This document shows, piece after piece, positions 1-7,611 of a stretch of DNA of 20,135 bases. A program made the position numbers and the translations under genes. Position 1 is the stretch's first letter. Each line of letters begins with the position of its first letter. The notes under the pieces are model-generated. The model saw nothing but the letters and a program-made list of their open reading frames with translations, made no database searches and had not been told where the DNA came from. Origin of the DNA: Actinomycetota bacterium (GTDB lineage: Bacteria; Actinomycetota; Actinomycetes; S36-B12; UBA10799); assembly GCA_003452655.1 (NCBI GenBank), contig DMNR01000134.1, forward strand, positions 1-20,135. The letters run 5' to 3'.

Positions 1-1
1 G

Positions 2-973
2 GCATTGGCAGATCTCAGCGAACACTGCACGGTCATCGTCATCGCGGGCAATCACGATTCGGCGGTCCGGTTGGGTTATGGGTCACCCCTGTTCCGCAGC
101 GGGGTTCATGTGGTCACCAACGTCGAGAGCGTAGGTACACCGATCAGCCTTGCCAAGGATGACGTTTCGGTCCGCGTGTACCCGATTCCGTTTCTCGATC
201 CAGACTTTGCGCGTTCTGCGTTGGCACCGGGTGAAGAGCCCCTGGCCCGTTCCCATGAGTCCGTGATGTCCGCCGCGATGCAAAGGGTCCGCAACGATTT
301 GGCCATCTGTGACGAACCGGTCAACGCCACCATCGTCATGGCACACGCCTTCGTGATCGGGGGCGCCCAGACGGACTCTGAGCGCGATATCAGCGTCGGC
401 GGGGTGGAATCGATACCCGCGCAGGTCTTTTCAGGGGTCGACTACGTGGCGCTCGGACATCTGCATGGCCCCCAACGGTTGGAAGCGCCCGGAGTTGCTG
501 CCATCAGGTACTCGGGGTCTCCTTTGCGCTATTCATTCTCCGAGGCGGACCACAAGAAGTCAGTGACGCTATTCGATGTCACCGCACAAGGAGTCAGCGA
601 ACCAACGACCCGACTCTTGGACCAACCGCGAGGGATGGCCGTACTGACCGGACCATTCGCCGAGATACTGGACCCTCGGCAGGTCAGCGACCACAGCGAC
701 GACTGGGTGCGGATCATCGTGACGGACCCCGCTCGCCCGGACCAACTGAACCAACGTATCCGCGACGTCTACCCCCACGCGCTGTCCATCCTGCATCAGC
801 CGCCTGCACTTGATCCGATCGCAGCAGAACTACCTGCCTCCGTTCAGCGCCTGGACCCTGTGGCACTGAGCGAAGCCTTCATCTCGGAGGTCACGAACGC
901 CCCTGCGACTGACAGCGAATCTCAACTGCTGCGCGACGTCTACGAGACCGTCCGGGTCGAGGTTGATCGTTAG
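2..973 (+). CDS. sbcD: SbcD-type exonuclease subunit, 5' end outside window
   Basis: This is the nuclease subunit of the SbcCD (Mre11-Rad50-like) complex, which cuts DNA hairpins and processes double-strand ends in the cytoplasm. The frame is open from the first bases, so the gene begins upstream; about 323 residues are visible, and the first metallophosphatase motifs (the DxH region) are missing. Visible metal-binding motifs are AGNHDS near the start, a central MAHAF histidine, and ALGHLHGPQ in the middle, followed by YSGSPLRYSFSE, all typical of SbcD. The stop TAG shares one base with the GTG start of sbcC, so the two are translationally coupled. The family call is firm; the true start cannot be seen. 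Confidence 0.95.
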   Translation, partial: ALADLSEHCTVIVIAGNHDSAVRLGYGSPLFRSGVHVVTNVESVGTPISLAKDDVSVRVYPIPFLDPDFARSALAPGEEPLARSHESVMSAAMQRVRNDLAICDEPVNATIVMAHAFVIGGAQTDSERDISVGGVESIPAQVFSGVDYVALGHLHGPQRLEAPGVAAIRYSGSPLRYSFSEADHKKSVTLFDVTAQGVSEPTTRLLDQPRGMAVLTGPFAEILDPRQVSDHSDDWVRIIVTDPARPDQLNQRIRDVYPHALSILHQPPALDPIAAELPASVQRLDPVALSEAFISEVTNAPATDSESQLLRDVYETVRVEVDR

Positions 974-3960
974 TGCAGATCCACCGACTGACCCTGTCAA
1001 ACATCGGCCCGTTCGCGGGCGAGATGCCTATCGACTTCGGTCGTTTATCCGAGGCCGGACTATTTCTCTTAGAAGGCCCAACTGGATCCGGCAAGTCGAC
1101 GATTCTCGACGCAATCGTCTTCGCCCTCTATGGCACTGTCGCCGGCGCGGATTCAGGACTCGACCGCATGCGGTCAGAACACGCCGACGCTGCAGACCCG
1201 TCGTTTGTGGAGCTCGTATTCGAGACCACCGCCGGCATCTACCTGATCCGCAGGGTTCCGCCCTTTGAGCGTCTGAAGAAGTCCGGCACAGGCACAACGA
1301 TGCAAAAGGCCAGTGTCTCGCTAGCTCGGTTGACGTCTCCAGATTTGGATGAGGGCGAACCGCTGAGCTCGCGCCACCACGAGGCAGACCTTGAGGTCGC
1401 TCGAATTCTTGGCCTGACCCGCCAACAATTCGTGCAGACGGTTCTGCTCCCCCAGGGAGAGTTCGCCGCGTTCCTACGCGCTGCGCCCGTCGAACGACAA
1501 GACCTGCTGCAACGGTTGTTTGGGACGGAACTGTTCAAGGGAATGGAGCAAGAGCTCGACCGTCGAAGCAAGACAGCCCAGGTGCAGCGGCAGGGAGCTA
1601 CGCGCGCTTTGGAGGACGCGGTCACCAGCTTCCTCTCCGCCGCTGATTGCTCGGCGGCGGAACGCGAGGTCATTGGCAACGTGGACCCAGGCGAGCTCGA
1701 GAACGCTGTGCGGGCGATCGCTGAGGACCGAGATGCCCAGTGCATTGCGACGCGCGCGGAGCTCTCATCCTCGCAACAGTTGCTTACCGAAGCTCGTGCA
1801 CGGCTGGCAGCTGCCACGACGCACAACGGCAGGCTTGCCCGCAAGCGAGCGAGCGCCACCAGGTTGGCCGAACTCACCGAACAGCATGACCATCAGAGCG
1901 CGCTGCGCGCGGACCGAGATCGCCTCGAGACGGTCCGATTGCTTGCTCAGGTGCACACTGAAATGCAGCGAGCCAAGGAACGGGTAGACCGCGAGTTGGA
2001 GGCAGTCGACCTTGCAAGATCCCAACTCACTGCCGACTTTGGATCGCAAGCGCTGGCGGATCCGGGCTCAACGGCCAAGACGTACACAGGTGTGGCTGAC
2101 GACCTTGCCGAATTCGCCGCTCTCGAAAGAGCGCTCCCCGCACGACGTCAACAGTGCGAAGCGACCGAAACCGAACTGAAGGAGCTTGACGAGGCGATCG
2201 ATGCACGCGAGGTTGCTGCGAAAGACCTCCCCTCGGAGCTGACTCGTCTCACACAGCTTGTGAGTCAGCTTGCGGTCATCGCAGCGAATCACCGAACTGC
2301 CGAGGCCCAGGTATCAACCGCGCAGGGCAGACTCCGTGCCGCAAAGTTGGTGGATGAACTCGCGGCGAGAATCACTGCGGCGAATACCGAAGTCACCGAA
2401 CTTCACGGCGATGCGACAAAGGCAAATGACCGACTCGCATCGCTCGAGCAGGCCCGACTTGACGGAATCGCCGGCGAACTCGCGAGCAACCTTTCCCCCG
2501 GGCAGCCGTGCCCGGTGTGTGGGTCTCAAGCACACCCGCGTCCAGCAACGCACGAGCCGTCACAGCCCACAAGTGCGCAGATCGACGACGCGAAGGTCGC
2601 CGCTCAGACCGCCAGAGCGCAACTTGAGCGGGCGACTGCGCGACTGAACCGGCTTGAGCTTGAGAACGCATCGGCACTTGCCGTCTGTGATGGCCTGAGT
2701 ATTGCGCAGGCACAGGAGGCACTCGCCACGGCCGAGGCCGAGTTCCTCCAAGCCGAGTCCGCGAAAGCCAGACTGCCGGAAGCCAAAGAGAATCTGGAAC
2801 TGGCCACGAATGAAAAGGACGGGTACCAGTCCGCACTGGCCGAAGGCAATGCCCAGCGAATCGGCCTCGTTGAGAAGTTGAAGGAACAGACCGAGTCGAT
2901 CCGAGAGACCGAGGCCTTGATCAAGGCCGAACTCGCGGGATTTGCGTCGATCACCGACCGGATTGCTTTTTCGCGGGCATCCAGCAAACGTTTCAGCGAA
3001 CTTGCCGAAGCTATCGCCCGCATCGAGAGTGCTGAGGCAGAGCTCAATGTCCGATCCGCGGAGTGGGCTAAACAACTCGCGCAATCGACAATCGACGATG
3101 AATCAACCTTCTTGACGCTCAAGGAGCGCGTCCCCGAACTGGCGGGGCTTACAGTCAAGGTGGAAGGCTACGAGCGAGACTTGCATGCTGCGAGGTCTGC
3201 ACTTAGCGACCCGGAACTGGCGGACATCGATGCTGATTCAGAGCCGGTGGACGTGGCACCGCTCAGCGAGGTAGCCACCACGTGCGACACGCTCACCCAA
3301 GATCTATCAGCCAAGATGGGGCATTGGAGCGCGCTGGCAAAGACCACACGGTCCCACTGCGATGTCGTATTGGCTGAACTCCAGACCGTGGCGCAGGTGC
3401 TGCAATCGACAGCTAGCGTGATTCGGCTGGCTGGAATTGCGTCCGCGACCACTCCAGCCAATTTGCGGCGAGTACCACTACCGACGTACGTACTGATCAC
3501 GCGCTTCAAGCAGGTGCTAGCGGCCGCGAACTCGCGCCTGCAAGGTATGTCTGATGGGCGCTACTCGATCGAGTATCACGAGGAACGTGAGAGTCACGGT
3601 AAGAAGTCCGGGCTCGGTATCCGAATTCTCGACAGGCTTACCGACAAACAACGCTCCCCTGGCGACTTGTCAGGCGGCGAAACGTTCTATACAGCACTTT
3701 CGCTAGCGCTCGGCTTGGCGGATGTCGTCGTTGCGGAGTCTGGGGGCGTGGACCTCGGCACGCTCTTCATCGATGAGGGTTTCGGCTCCCTTGACCCCGA
3801 CACGTTGGATTCAGTCCTCACGGAAATCTCCCACCTTCGCCGCGGTGGCCGGGTGGTCGGAATAGTTAGTCACGTTGATGAGTTGAAGCAGCGAATCAGC
3901 GAACGGATCGAGGTACGCCGCCTCGACTCTGGACGCAGTACGATAACCGTCGTTGCTTAG
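973..3960 (+). CDS. sbcC: SbcC-type exonuclease ATPase subunit (Rad50-like)
   Basis: This is the SMC/Rad50-like ATPase partner of SbcD. ATP binding and hydrolysis by its head domain gate the nuclease. The protein has 995 residues, within the family range. The Walker A motif GPTGSGKST is at residues 35-43. A long, Glu/Ala/Arg-rich coiled coil is interrupted by a zinc hook CPVC (Cys513 and Cys516) at its midpoint. The C-terminal lobe carries the ABC signature LSGGE at 899-903 and Walker B LFIDEG at 931-936 with catalytic Glu935, followed by a D-loop (GSLD). The GTG start overlaps the sbcD stop by one base, with a GAGG about 10 nt upstream. All key residues are present, so an active protein is expected. 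Confidence 0.97.
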   Translation: MQIHRLTLSNIGPFAGEMPIDFGRLSEAGLFLLEGPTGSGKSTILDAIVFALYGTVAGADSGLDRMRSEHADAADPSFVELVFETTAGIYLIRRVPPFERLKKSGTGTTMQKASVSLARLTSPDLDEGEPLSSRHHEADLEVARILGLTRQQFVQTVLLPQGEFAAFLRAAPVERQDLLQRLFGTELFKGMEQELDRRSKTAQVQRQGATRALEDAVTSFLSAADCSAAEREVIGNVDPGELENAVRAIAEDRDAQCIATRAELSSSQQLLTEARARLAAATTHNGRLARKRASATRLAELTEQHDHQSALRADRDRLETVRLLAQVHTEMQRAKERVDRELEAVDLARSQLTADFGSQALADPGSTAKTYTGVADDLAEFAALERALPARRQQCEATETELKELDEAIDAREVAAKDLPSELTRLTQLVSQLAVIAANHRTAEAQVSTAQGRLRAAKLVDELAARITAANTEVTELHGDATKANDRLASLEQARLDGIAGELASNLSPGQPCPVCGSQAHPRPATHEPSQPTSAQIDDAKVAAQTARAQLERATARLNRLELENASALAVCDGLSIAQAQEALATAEAEFLQAESAKARLPEAKENLELATNEKDGYQSALAEGNAQRIGLVEKLKEQTESIRETEALIKAELAGFASITDRIAFSRASSKRFSELAEAIARIESAEAELNVRSAEWAKQLAQSTIDDESTFLTLKERVPELAGLTVKVEGYERDLHAARSALSDPELADIDADSEPVDVAPLSEVATTCDTLTQDLSAKMGHWSALAKTTRSHCDVVLAELQTVAQVLQSTASVIRLAGIASATTPANLRRVPLPTYVLITRFKQVLAAANSRLQGMSDGRYSIEYHEERESHGKKSGLGIRILDRLTDKQRSPGDLSGGETFYTALSLALGLADVVVAESGGVDLGTLFIDEGFGSLDPDTLDSVLTEISHLRRGGRVVGIVSHVDELKQRISERIEVRRLDSGRSTITVVA

Positions 3961-4035
3961 AGCGAGAAGATCATTTGTCGTGTCGCCACGCACCAAGCTG
4001 GGCGCCGAAATTAGTGCGCCACGCGAACACCGGCG

Positions 4036-4236
4036 CTAGTTCGTTGGATTCACCGTCTGGGTTGCAGCAACGGCGCCAAGCGAACTTCCCGTCTCTTGGA
4101 AGTCAGCCGTGACGACGCTTCCTACGAAGAAGACCGCGACGATCATCACAATTGCGATGCCCGCGATCAGGAGCGCATATTCGACTGCGCTCGCCCCATG
4201 GTCTCGCCGCAGTCGAGACCAGATAACTGTCCTCAC
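4036..4236 (-). CDS. Flp-family type IVb pilin precursor
   Basis: This is a small pilin-like prepeptide of 66 residues, of the kind assembled by Tad (tight adherence) pilus machinery in the cell envelope. A short basic leader (RLRRDHG) precedes the processing site, then A-S-A-V-E-Y. A prepilin peptidase would cut after Gly14, leaving the diagnostic Glu at +5 and Tyr at +6. One hydrophobic helix spans about residues 20-43, followed by a short polar tail. The GTG start is forced by an in-frame stop two codons upstream; a GGGG lies about 9 nt ahead of it. No tad ATPase, TadB/C or prepilin peptidase gene is in the window, so the assembly system must be encoded elsewhere. It converges on sbcC and diverges from the GH25 gene. 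Confidence 0.85.
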   Translation of the reverse strand: MRTVIWSRLRRDHGASAVEYALLIAGIAIVMIVAVFFVGSVVTADFQETGSSLGAVAATQTVNPTN

Positions 4237-4248
4237 CTTTCATCACCC

Positions 4249-4262
4249 CACATTTCAATGTG
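4249..4262. promoter_or_regulatory. 14-bp palindrome ahead of the pilin gene
   Basis: CACATT-TC-AATGTG is a perfect inverted repeat with 6-bp arms and a 2-bp centre. It lies 12 to 26 bases upstream of the pilin GTG. It could be a transcription-factor operator or, if transcribed, a small hairpin just before the ribosome-binding region. No regulator family is recognised. Confidence 0.4.
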
Positions 4263-4284
4263 CGTCTTACAGGTCACGCGGGAC

Positions 4285-4338
4285 CCAAACGCGTGCGGAC
4301 GATCCTGCATTCCGAAGTTTCCATCGGCACGCGTTTGG
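4285..4338. promoter_or_regulatory. Perfect 12-bp inverted repeat in divergent intergenic region
   Basis: CCAAACGCGTGC (4285-4296) is repeated exactly in inverted orientation as GCACGCGTTTGG (4327-4338), with 30 bp between the arms. Each arm also contains the palindrome ACGCGT. The pair lies between the pilin gene (start 4236) and the GH25 gene (start 4420). Two inverted copies about four helical turns apart (42 bp from arm to arm) suit a pair of operator sites, possibly with DNA looping. A long-loop RNA hairpin is the alternative. Confidence 0.5.
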
Positions 4339-4383
4339 CCCTGCTTTGGCGTGATTCACCAAGATGGGCGACGCGCGATTCCC

Positions 4384-4412
4384 CTGTTACCTGGCGCAAG
4401 CTCGCCTATAGT
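4384..4412 (+). promoter_or_regulatory. Probable promoter of the GH25 gene, leaderless-type start
   Basis: TATAGT at 4407-4412 is a near-consensus -10 box, 7 nt before the GTG at 4420, so the transcript would begin at or next to the start codon. A weak -35 candidate, CTGTTA (4384-4389), lies 17 bp upstream. No Shine-Dalgarno sequence precedes the GTG. Confidence 0.5.
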
Positions 4413-4419
4413 CAAATGG

Positions 4420-5271
4420 GTGATCCCTTCAACTATTCGCCACCGACGTGTTGGCGCATTCATCATCTCTTTGGGACTTGCCCTCGCCATGACCGTGACG
4501 ATCGCCTCTCCCAGCAGCGCCAAGCGCCAATCAGCCAACTGGGATCAACAGCAGATCACCAACGGGATCCGTGGGGTGGATGTCTCGCAGTGGCAGCACG
4601 GCTACTCGAAGCCGTTGAACTTCAAGAAGCTGCGCAAGGCCGGCGTGCGCTTTGCCTTCATCAAGGCATCTGATGGGAAGTCCGCCGGAGACCGCCCGGC
4701 GAAGAAGTGGTGGAACATCGATAGAAGGGCTGCCAAGAAGGCCAAGCTTGTCGTCGGGTCGTACCACTACGGCAGACCAACATCGAACGTGAACAACCTT
4801 GTGCCGGACGCCGTGGGTGAAGCCACCCAGGCAGCGGCTCGCACGGGGCGCTTCGTTAGCGGGTACCTGCCGACTGCGCTGGACCTCGAGAGCGCGCCAG
4901 CGAACCTCACACCAGCCCAGGTGACCCTGTGGGCCGAAACCTGGTTGCGCACTTTCAAGACGCTCACGGGACGCACGCCGATCCTGTATTCATACCGCTA
5001 TTTCCTTGCAAACCGGGTGCTCGCAACCACGGAACTCACGGGGTACCCGTTGTGGTTCGCGCACTACGGAACGAAGCAGGCTGGCACGACCGCTCCGATT
5101 GCGGGGTGGCCCGCAGATGCGCCAGACTTCTGGCAGTTCAGCAGTCGAGGAAGACTCGCGGGTTCCGGCTCGACGAATATCGACCTGAACGTCTTCTTCG
5201 GTACCGGAGATGAACTGCGCAGACTCGCGAACATGAGTGTCGCGACTGCCCAACAGTTTGGACTCATATGA
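4420..5271 (+). CDS. Secreted GH25 muramidase (lysozyme-type glycoside hydrolase)
   Basis: This is a predicted exported N-acetylmuramidase that cleaves the glycan strands of peptidoglycan. The 283-residue product begins with a signal peptide: basic RHRR, hydrophobic stretch about 11-29, likely cleavage after Ala34 in the PSSA region. The GH25 barrel starts at GVDVSQW (Asp54) and continues with FAFIKAS and GSYHYGRP. It carries the catalytic D-x-E pair in ALDLES (Asp155, Glu157) and ends with PLWFAHYG, DFWQFSS and IDLNVFFG, as in active members. The reading frame is open further upstream to 4096, but that part runs antisense to the pilin gene and lacks a signal peptide, so GTG 4420 is chosen. 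Its stop overlaps the next gene by ATGA. It may act in cell-wall remodelling or in attack on other bacteria; the sequence does not decide. Confidence 0.9.
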   Translation: MIPSTIRHRRVGAFIISLGLALAMTVTIASPSSAKRQSANWDQQQITNGIRGVDVSQWQHGYSKPLNFKKLRKAGVRFAFIKASDGKSAGDRPAKKWWNIDRRAAKKAKLVVGSYHYGRPTSNVNNLVPDAVGEATQAAARTGRFVSGYLPTALDLESAPANLTPAQVTLWAETWLRTFKTLTGRTPILYSYRYFLANRVLATTELTGYPLWFAHYGTKQAGTTAPIAGWPADAPDFWQFSSRGRLAGSGSTNIDLNVFFGTGDELRRLANMSVATAQQFGLI

Positions 5272-6677
5272 CGAATGCGGCGGATGTCATCGTTCTTGGG
5301 CTCGGACCAGGTGGTGAACAGGCAGCCACTGACTGCCTCGCCGGTGGGCTGTCGGTCATCGGAATCGAAGCGGAGCTCGTCGGCGGCGAATGTCCGTACT
5401 GGGGATGCATCCCCAGCAAGATGGCAATCCGTGCAGCGACCGTGCTTGAGGAATCACGGCGGATCAGTGACCTCGCGGGATCGTCCACAACCACTCCCGA
5501 CTGGAACATGGTGGCCTCGCGTATCCGCAATCAGGCCACCGACAACTGGAATGACCAAATCGCCGTTGACCGATTCACAGGCAACGGCGGAACCTTTGTC
5601 CGTGGCCACGGAACTATCACGCAACCTCGCGAGGTTGAAGTTGATGGCGTTCGTTATACCGCGAACAAAGCACTCGTGATCGCCAGTGGGACGAAAGCAG
5701 CAGTACCCCCGATCCCAGGCCTGGACACTGTGTCGTTCTGGACTAATCGTGAGGCTTTGAAGTCGACCAACGTCCCCCCTTCGCTTGTCGTGCTCGGTGG
5801 TGGCGCTATCGGTTGTGAACTCGCCCAGGTATTCAATCGATTCGGCTCGAAGGTGACGATCATTGAAGCCGCACCTCGACTCATCGCCCTAGAAGAACCC
5901 GAAGCAGGCGAAATCCTCGCTCAAGCGCTCGCTGATGATGGCATCTCAGTGATCGTCGGGGTTGGCGCTAAGAGTGTGGCAAAAGACCCCGCCAACGATG
6001 GCGTCAACGTGACGCTGGCAGACGGCGCCGTGATATCCGGCGACACCCTGTTAGTTGCAACTGGGCGGAGCAGCGACCTATCGGCCATCGACACCGGGGT
6101 GCTCGGCATCGACCCCAAGGCGCACCGCGGCTTGCCAACCAACGACTACCTCGAACTCATCAATGATTCTGGCTCGATCATCAACGGCGTCTACGCAGTG
6201 GGCGACGTTGCCGGTAAGGGCGCGTTCACCCATGTCGCGGTCACCCAAGGCCGCATGGTCGCCGACCAGATCCTCAGCAAGCCGACCGCCGCATGGAATA
6301 CCCGCCAAGTCGGTCACGTGACTTTCACAGATCCAGAAGTTGGCGCTGTGGGCCTCACAGAGGATGCCGCACGCAAGGCCGGAATCAACGTCGTAACTGC
6401 CTCATACCCCATGGAATCGACAACGCGTGGTTGGATCCATGGCCCCGGAAACAAGGGCACGTTCAAACTGGTCGTGGACGCGGACAAGAAGATCATCGTG
6501 GGTGGAACTGTTGTCGGGCCGCACGCAGGCGAGATCCTCGCTGGGCTAACGGTCGCGGTAGTCGGAAAGGTTCCAGTTCAGAAGCTCATCGAGACTGTCT
6601 GGGCTTACCCCACGTACCACCGAGGATTCGACGCGGTGCTTGCTGAACTGCCCGACGAACTCAAGACTGGTCGCTAG
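5268..6677 (+). CDS. FAD/NAD(P)-dependent class I disulfide oxidoreductase family protein
   Basis: This flavoprotein of 469 residues belongs to the dihydrolipoamide dehydrogenase / mercuric reductase superfamily. It has an FAD-binding GLGPGG (residues 11-16) and a redox-active disulfide in GGECPYWGCIPSK (Cys42 and Cys47). It also has an NAD(P)-binding VVLGGGAIGCELAQVF in the middle, the FAD motif YAVGDVAG, and a dimerisation domain. At the C-terminus the usual HPT motif with the catalytic His-Glu pair reads YPTYHRG (Tyr447). The acid-base histidine of lipoamide dehydrogenase is therefore absent at its normal place, and a true E3 role is doubtful. The substrate is unknown. It overlaps the GH25 stop by ATGA, so it is probably co-translated, and its 3' end overlaps the convergent PAP2 gene by 17 bp. 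Confidence 0.88.
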   Translation: MTNAADVIVLGLGPGGEQAATDCLAGGLSVIGIEAELVGGECPYWGCIPSKMAIRAATVLEESRRISDLAGSSTTTPDWNMVASRIRNQATDNWNDQIAVDRFTGNGGTFVRGHGTITQPREVEVDGVRYTANKALVIASGTKAAVPPIPGLDTVSFWTNREALKSTNVPPSLVVLGGGAIGCELAQVFNRFGSKVTIIEAAPRLIALEEPEAGEILAQALADDGISVIVGVGAKSVAKDPANDGVNVTLADGAVISGDTLLVATGRSSDLSAIDTGVLGIDPKAHRGLPTNDYLELINDSGSIINGVYAVGDVAGKGAFTHVAVTQGRMVADQILSKPTAAWNTRQVGHVTFTDPEVGAVGLTEDAARKAGINVVTASYPMESTTRGWIHGPGNKGTFKLVVDADKKIIVGGTVVGPHAGEILAGLTVAVVGKVPVQKLIETVWAYPTYHRGFDAVLAELPDELKTGR

Positions 6678-7557
6678 TCACCTGCCATTGCACGGCGGAC
6701 AATGCGTTACCAAACCAGTTCGGTACGGCGAAAGCGCCAGCAACGATGACGCCAGCCAGAATCACAAAAGCGCGGTCCGCATCCGGCAGGCCAGAGTTTG
6801 CGGTGAGGGCGGCAATCACAATTGCGCCATAGGTGACGAATGCCGCCGCAATGCTGCCGACGATAGTTTGGCGTCTAAGTTTGGCGCGCGCAGCAGTCTG
6901 CGGGACTAGGTCGATCGAGGACTTCCGAAGGGTCACGGCGAGCACCGCCACAAGGCCCTTGACAACACCGGCCCACAAGATCCCTCCGACTGCGTCGGAG
7001 GGACGGTGCCAACCCGCGAAGACGACACCCGTGCCAAACATCGCACAGACCATTCCGGCCACGACACTGCCCCACGCACGCCAATTTGCCGGACACACCA
7101 TCAGACCGGCCAGGGCCAGAGACGACCCGATGGTGGCGTGCCCCGACGGATACGTCTCCGCCTGAAGCCCGAGACCCAATTGCAGATCCGATGGGACCAG
7201 AACCTCCCACGGCAGGACCTTCTTTAGGACCTCGGCACCCGCGACGGCAACAACCACTCCTGCGGCAGCACAAACCCCTATCACCGGGATTCGGCGAACG
7301 AGCGAAACGAGGAAGACCGCCACCAAGAGGAGCAGCAAGGTTCCCTTGGTGACGTGATCGAGAAACTCACCATCGAACTTGACCACGGAACGCCCGGAAG
7401 CATCCCGTCCGAAGTACGCGTCGTTGTCCAAGCTGTGGCCCCAACGCGTGCTGACAACCGAGAAGTAGCCGATTACCAGCAGTGCCCCACAAATACCGAC
7501 TCCGGATAGCAGACGACGCACCACGGCAGCTCGCTGTTGACTCGCATCGGCCGCCAC
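6661..7557 (-). CDS. PAP2-family membrane phosphatase
   Basis: This is a multi-pass membrane protein of 298 residues of the phosphatidic acid phosphatase 2 superfamily, which removes phosphate from lipid phosphates such as undecaprenyl diphosphate or phosphatidate. Several hydrophobic helices are visible (about 18-36, 72-88, 91-112, 142-155, 162-181, 191-209, and two near the end). The catalytic motif PSGH is at 137-140, and the third motif, WHRPSD, supplies His184 and Asp188. The first motif (K-x6-RP) is degenerate, reading LKKVLPWEVLVP, and the usual SR of motif three is replaced, so activity or substrate may differ. The GTG start has an AGGATG about 6-9 nt upstream. The two helices after the catalytic core (roughly 230-290) extend it beyond a minimal PAP2 domain. 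Confidence 0.85.
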   Translation of the reverse strand: MAADASQQRAAVVRRLLSGVGICGALLVIGYFSVVSTRWGHSLDNDAYFGRDASGRSVVKFDGEFLDHVTKGTLLLLLVAVFLVSLVRRIPVIGVCAAAGVVVAVAGAEVLKKVLPWEVLVPSDLQLGLGLQAETYPSGHATIGSSLALAGLMVCPANWRAWGSVVAGMVCAMFGTGVVFAGWHRPSDAVGGILWAGVVKGLVAVLAVTLRKSSIDLVPQTAARAKLRRQTIVGSIAAAFVTYGAIVIAALTANSGLPDADRAFVILAGVIVAGAFAVPNWFGNALSAVQWQVTSDQS

Positions 7558-7581
7558 AGCGCCATCCTGCCGTCATCGTTG

Positions 7582-7604
7582 GTCTCATGCCAGACTGGCG
7601 AGAC
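7582..7604. promoter_or_regulatory. Interrupted 23-bp inverted repeat upstream of PAP2
   Basis: The inner arms are GCCAG (7589-7593) and CTGGC (7595-7599) around a single A. The outer arms are GTCTC (7582-7586) and GAGAC (7600-7604), with only an unpaired AT (7587-7588) breaking the symmetry. It lies 25-47 bases upstream of the PAP2 start and just before the flavodoxin-like fragment. It could be an operator in a divergent promoter region or a hairpin. Its half-site GCCAG/CTGGC recurs in the palindrome at 10235-10251. Confidence 0.4.
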
Positions 7605-7611
7605 GACGCGC

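Noticed and set aside
4001..4020. GGCGC/GCGCC inverted repeat after sbcC, considered as a terminator.
   Set aside because: It has only a 5-bp stem, a 10-nt loop and no T tract, so it is too weak to call.
4096..4419. In-frame upstream extension of the GH25 gene.
   Set aside because: It runs antisense to the pilin gene, reads as low-complexity nonsense, and would bury the signal peptide. GTG 4420 lies just after a -10 box.
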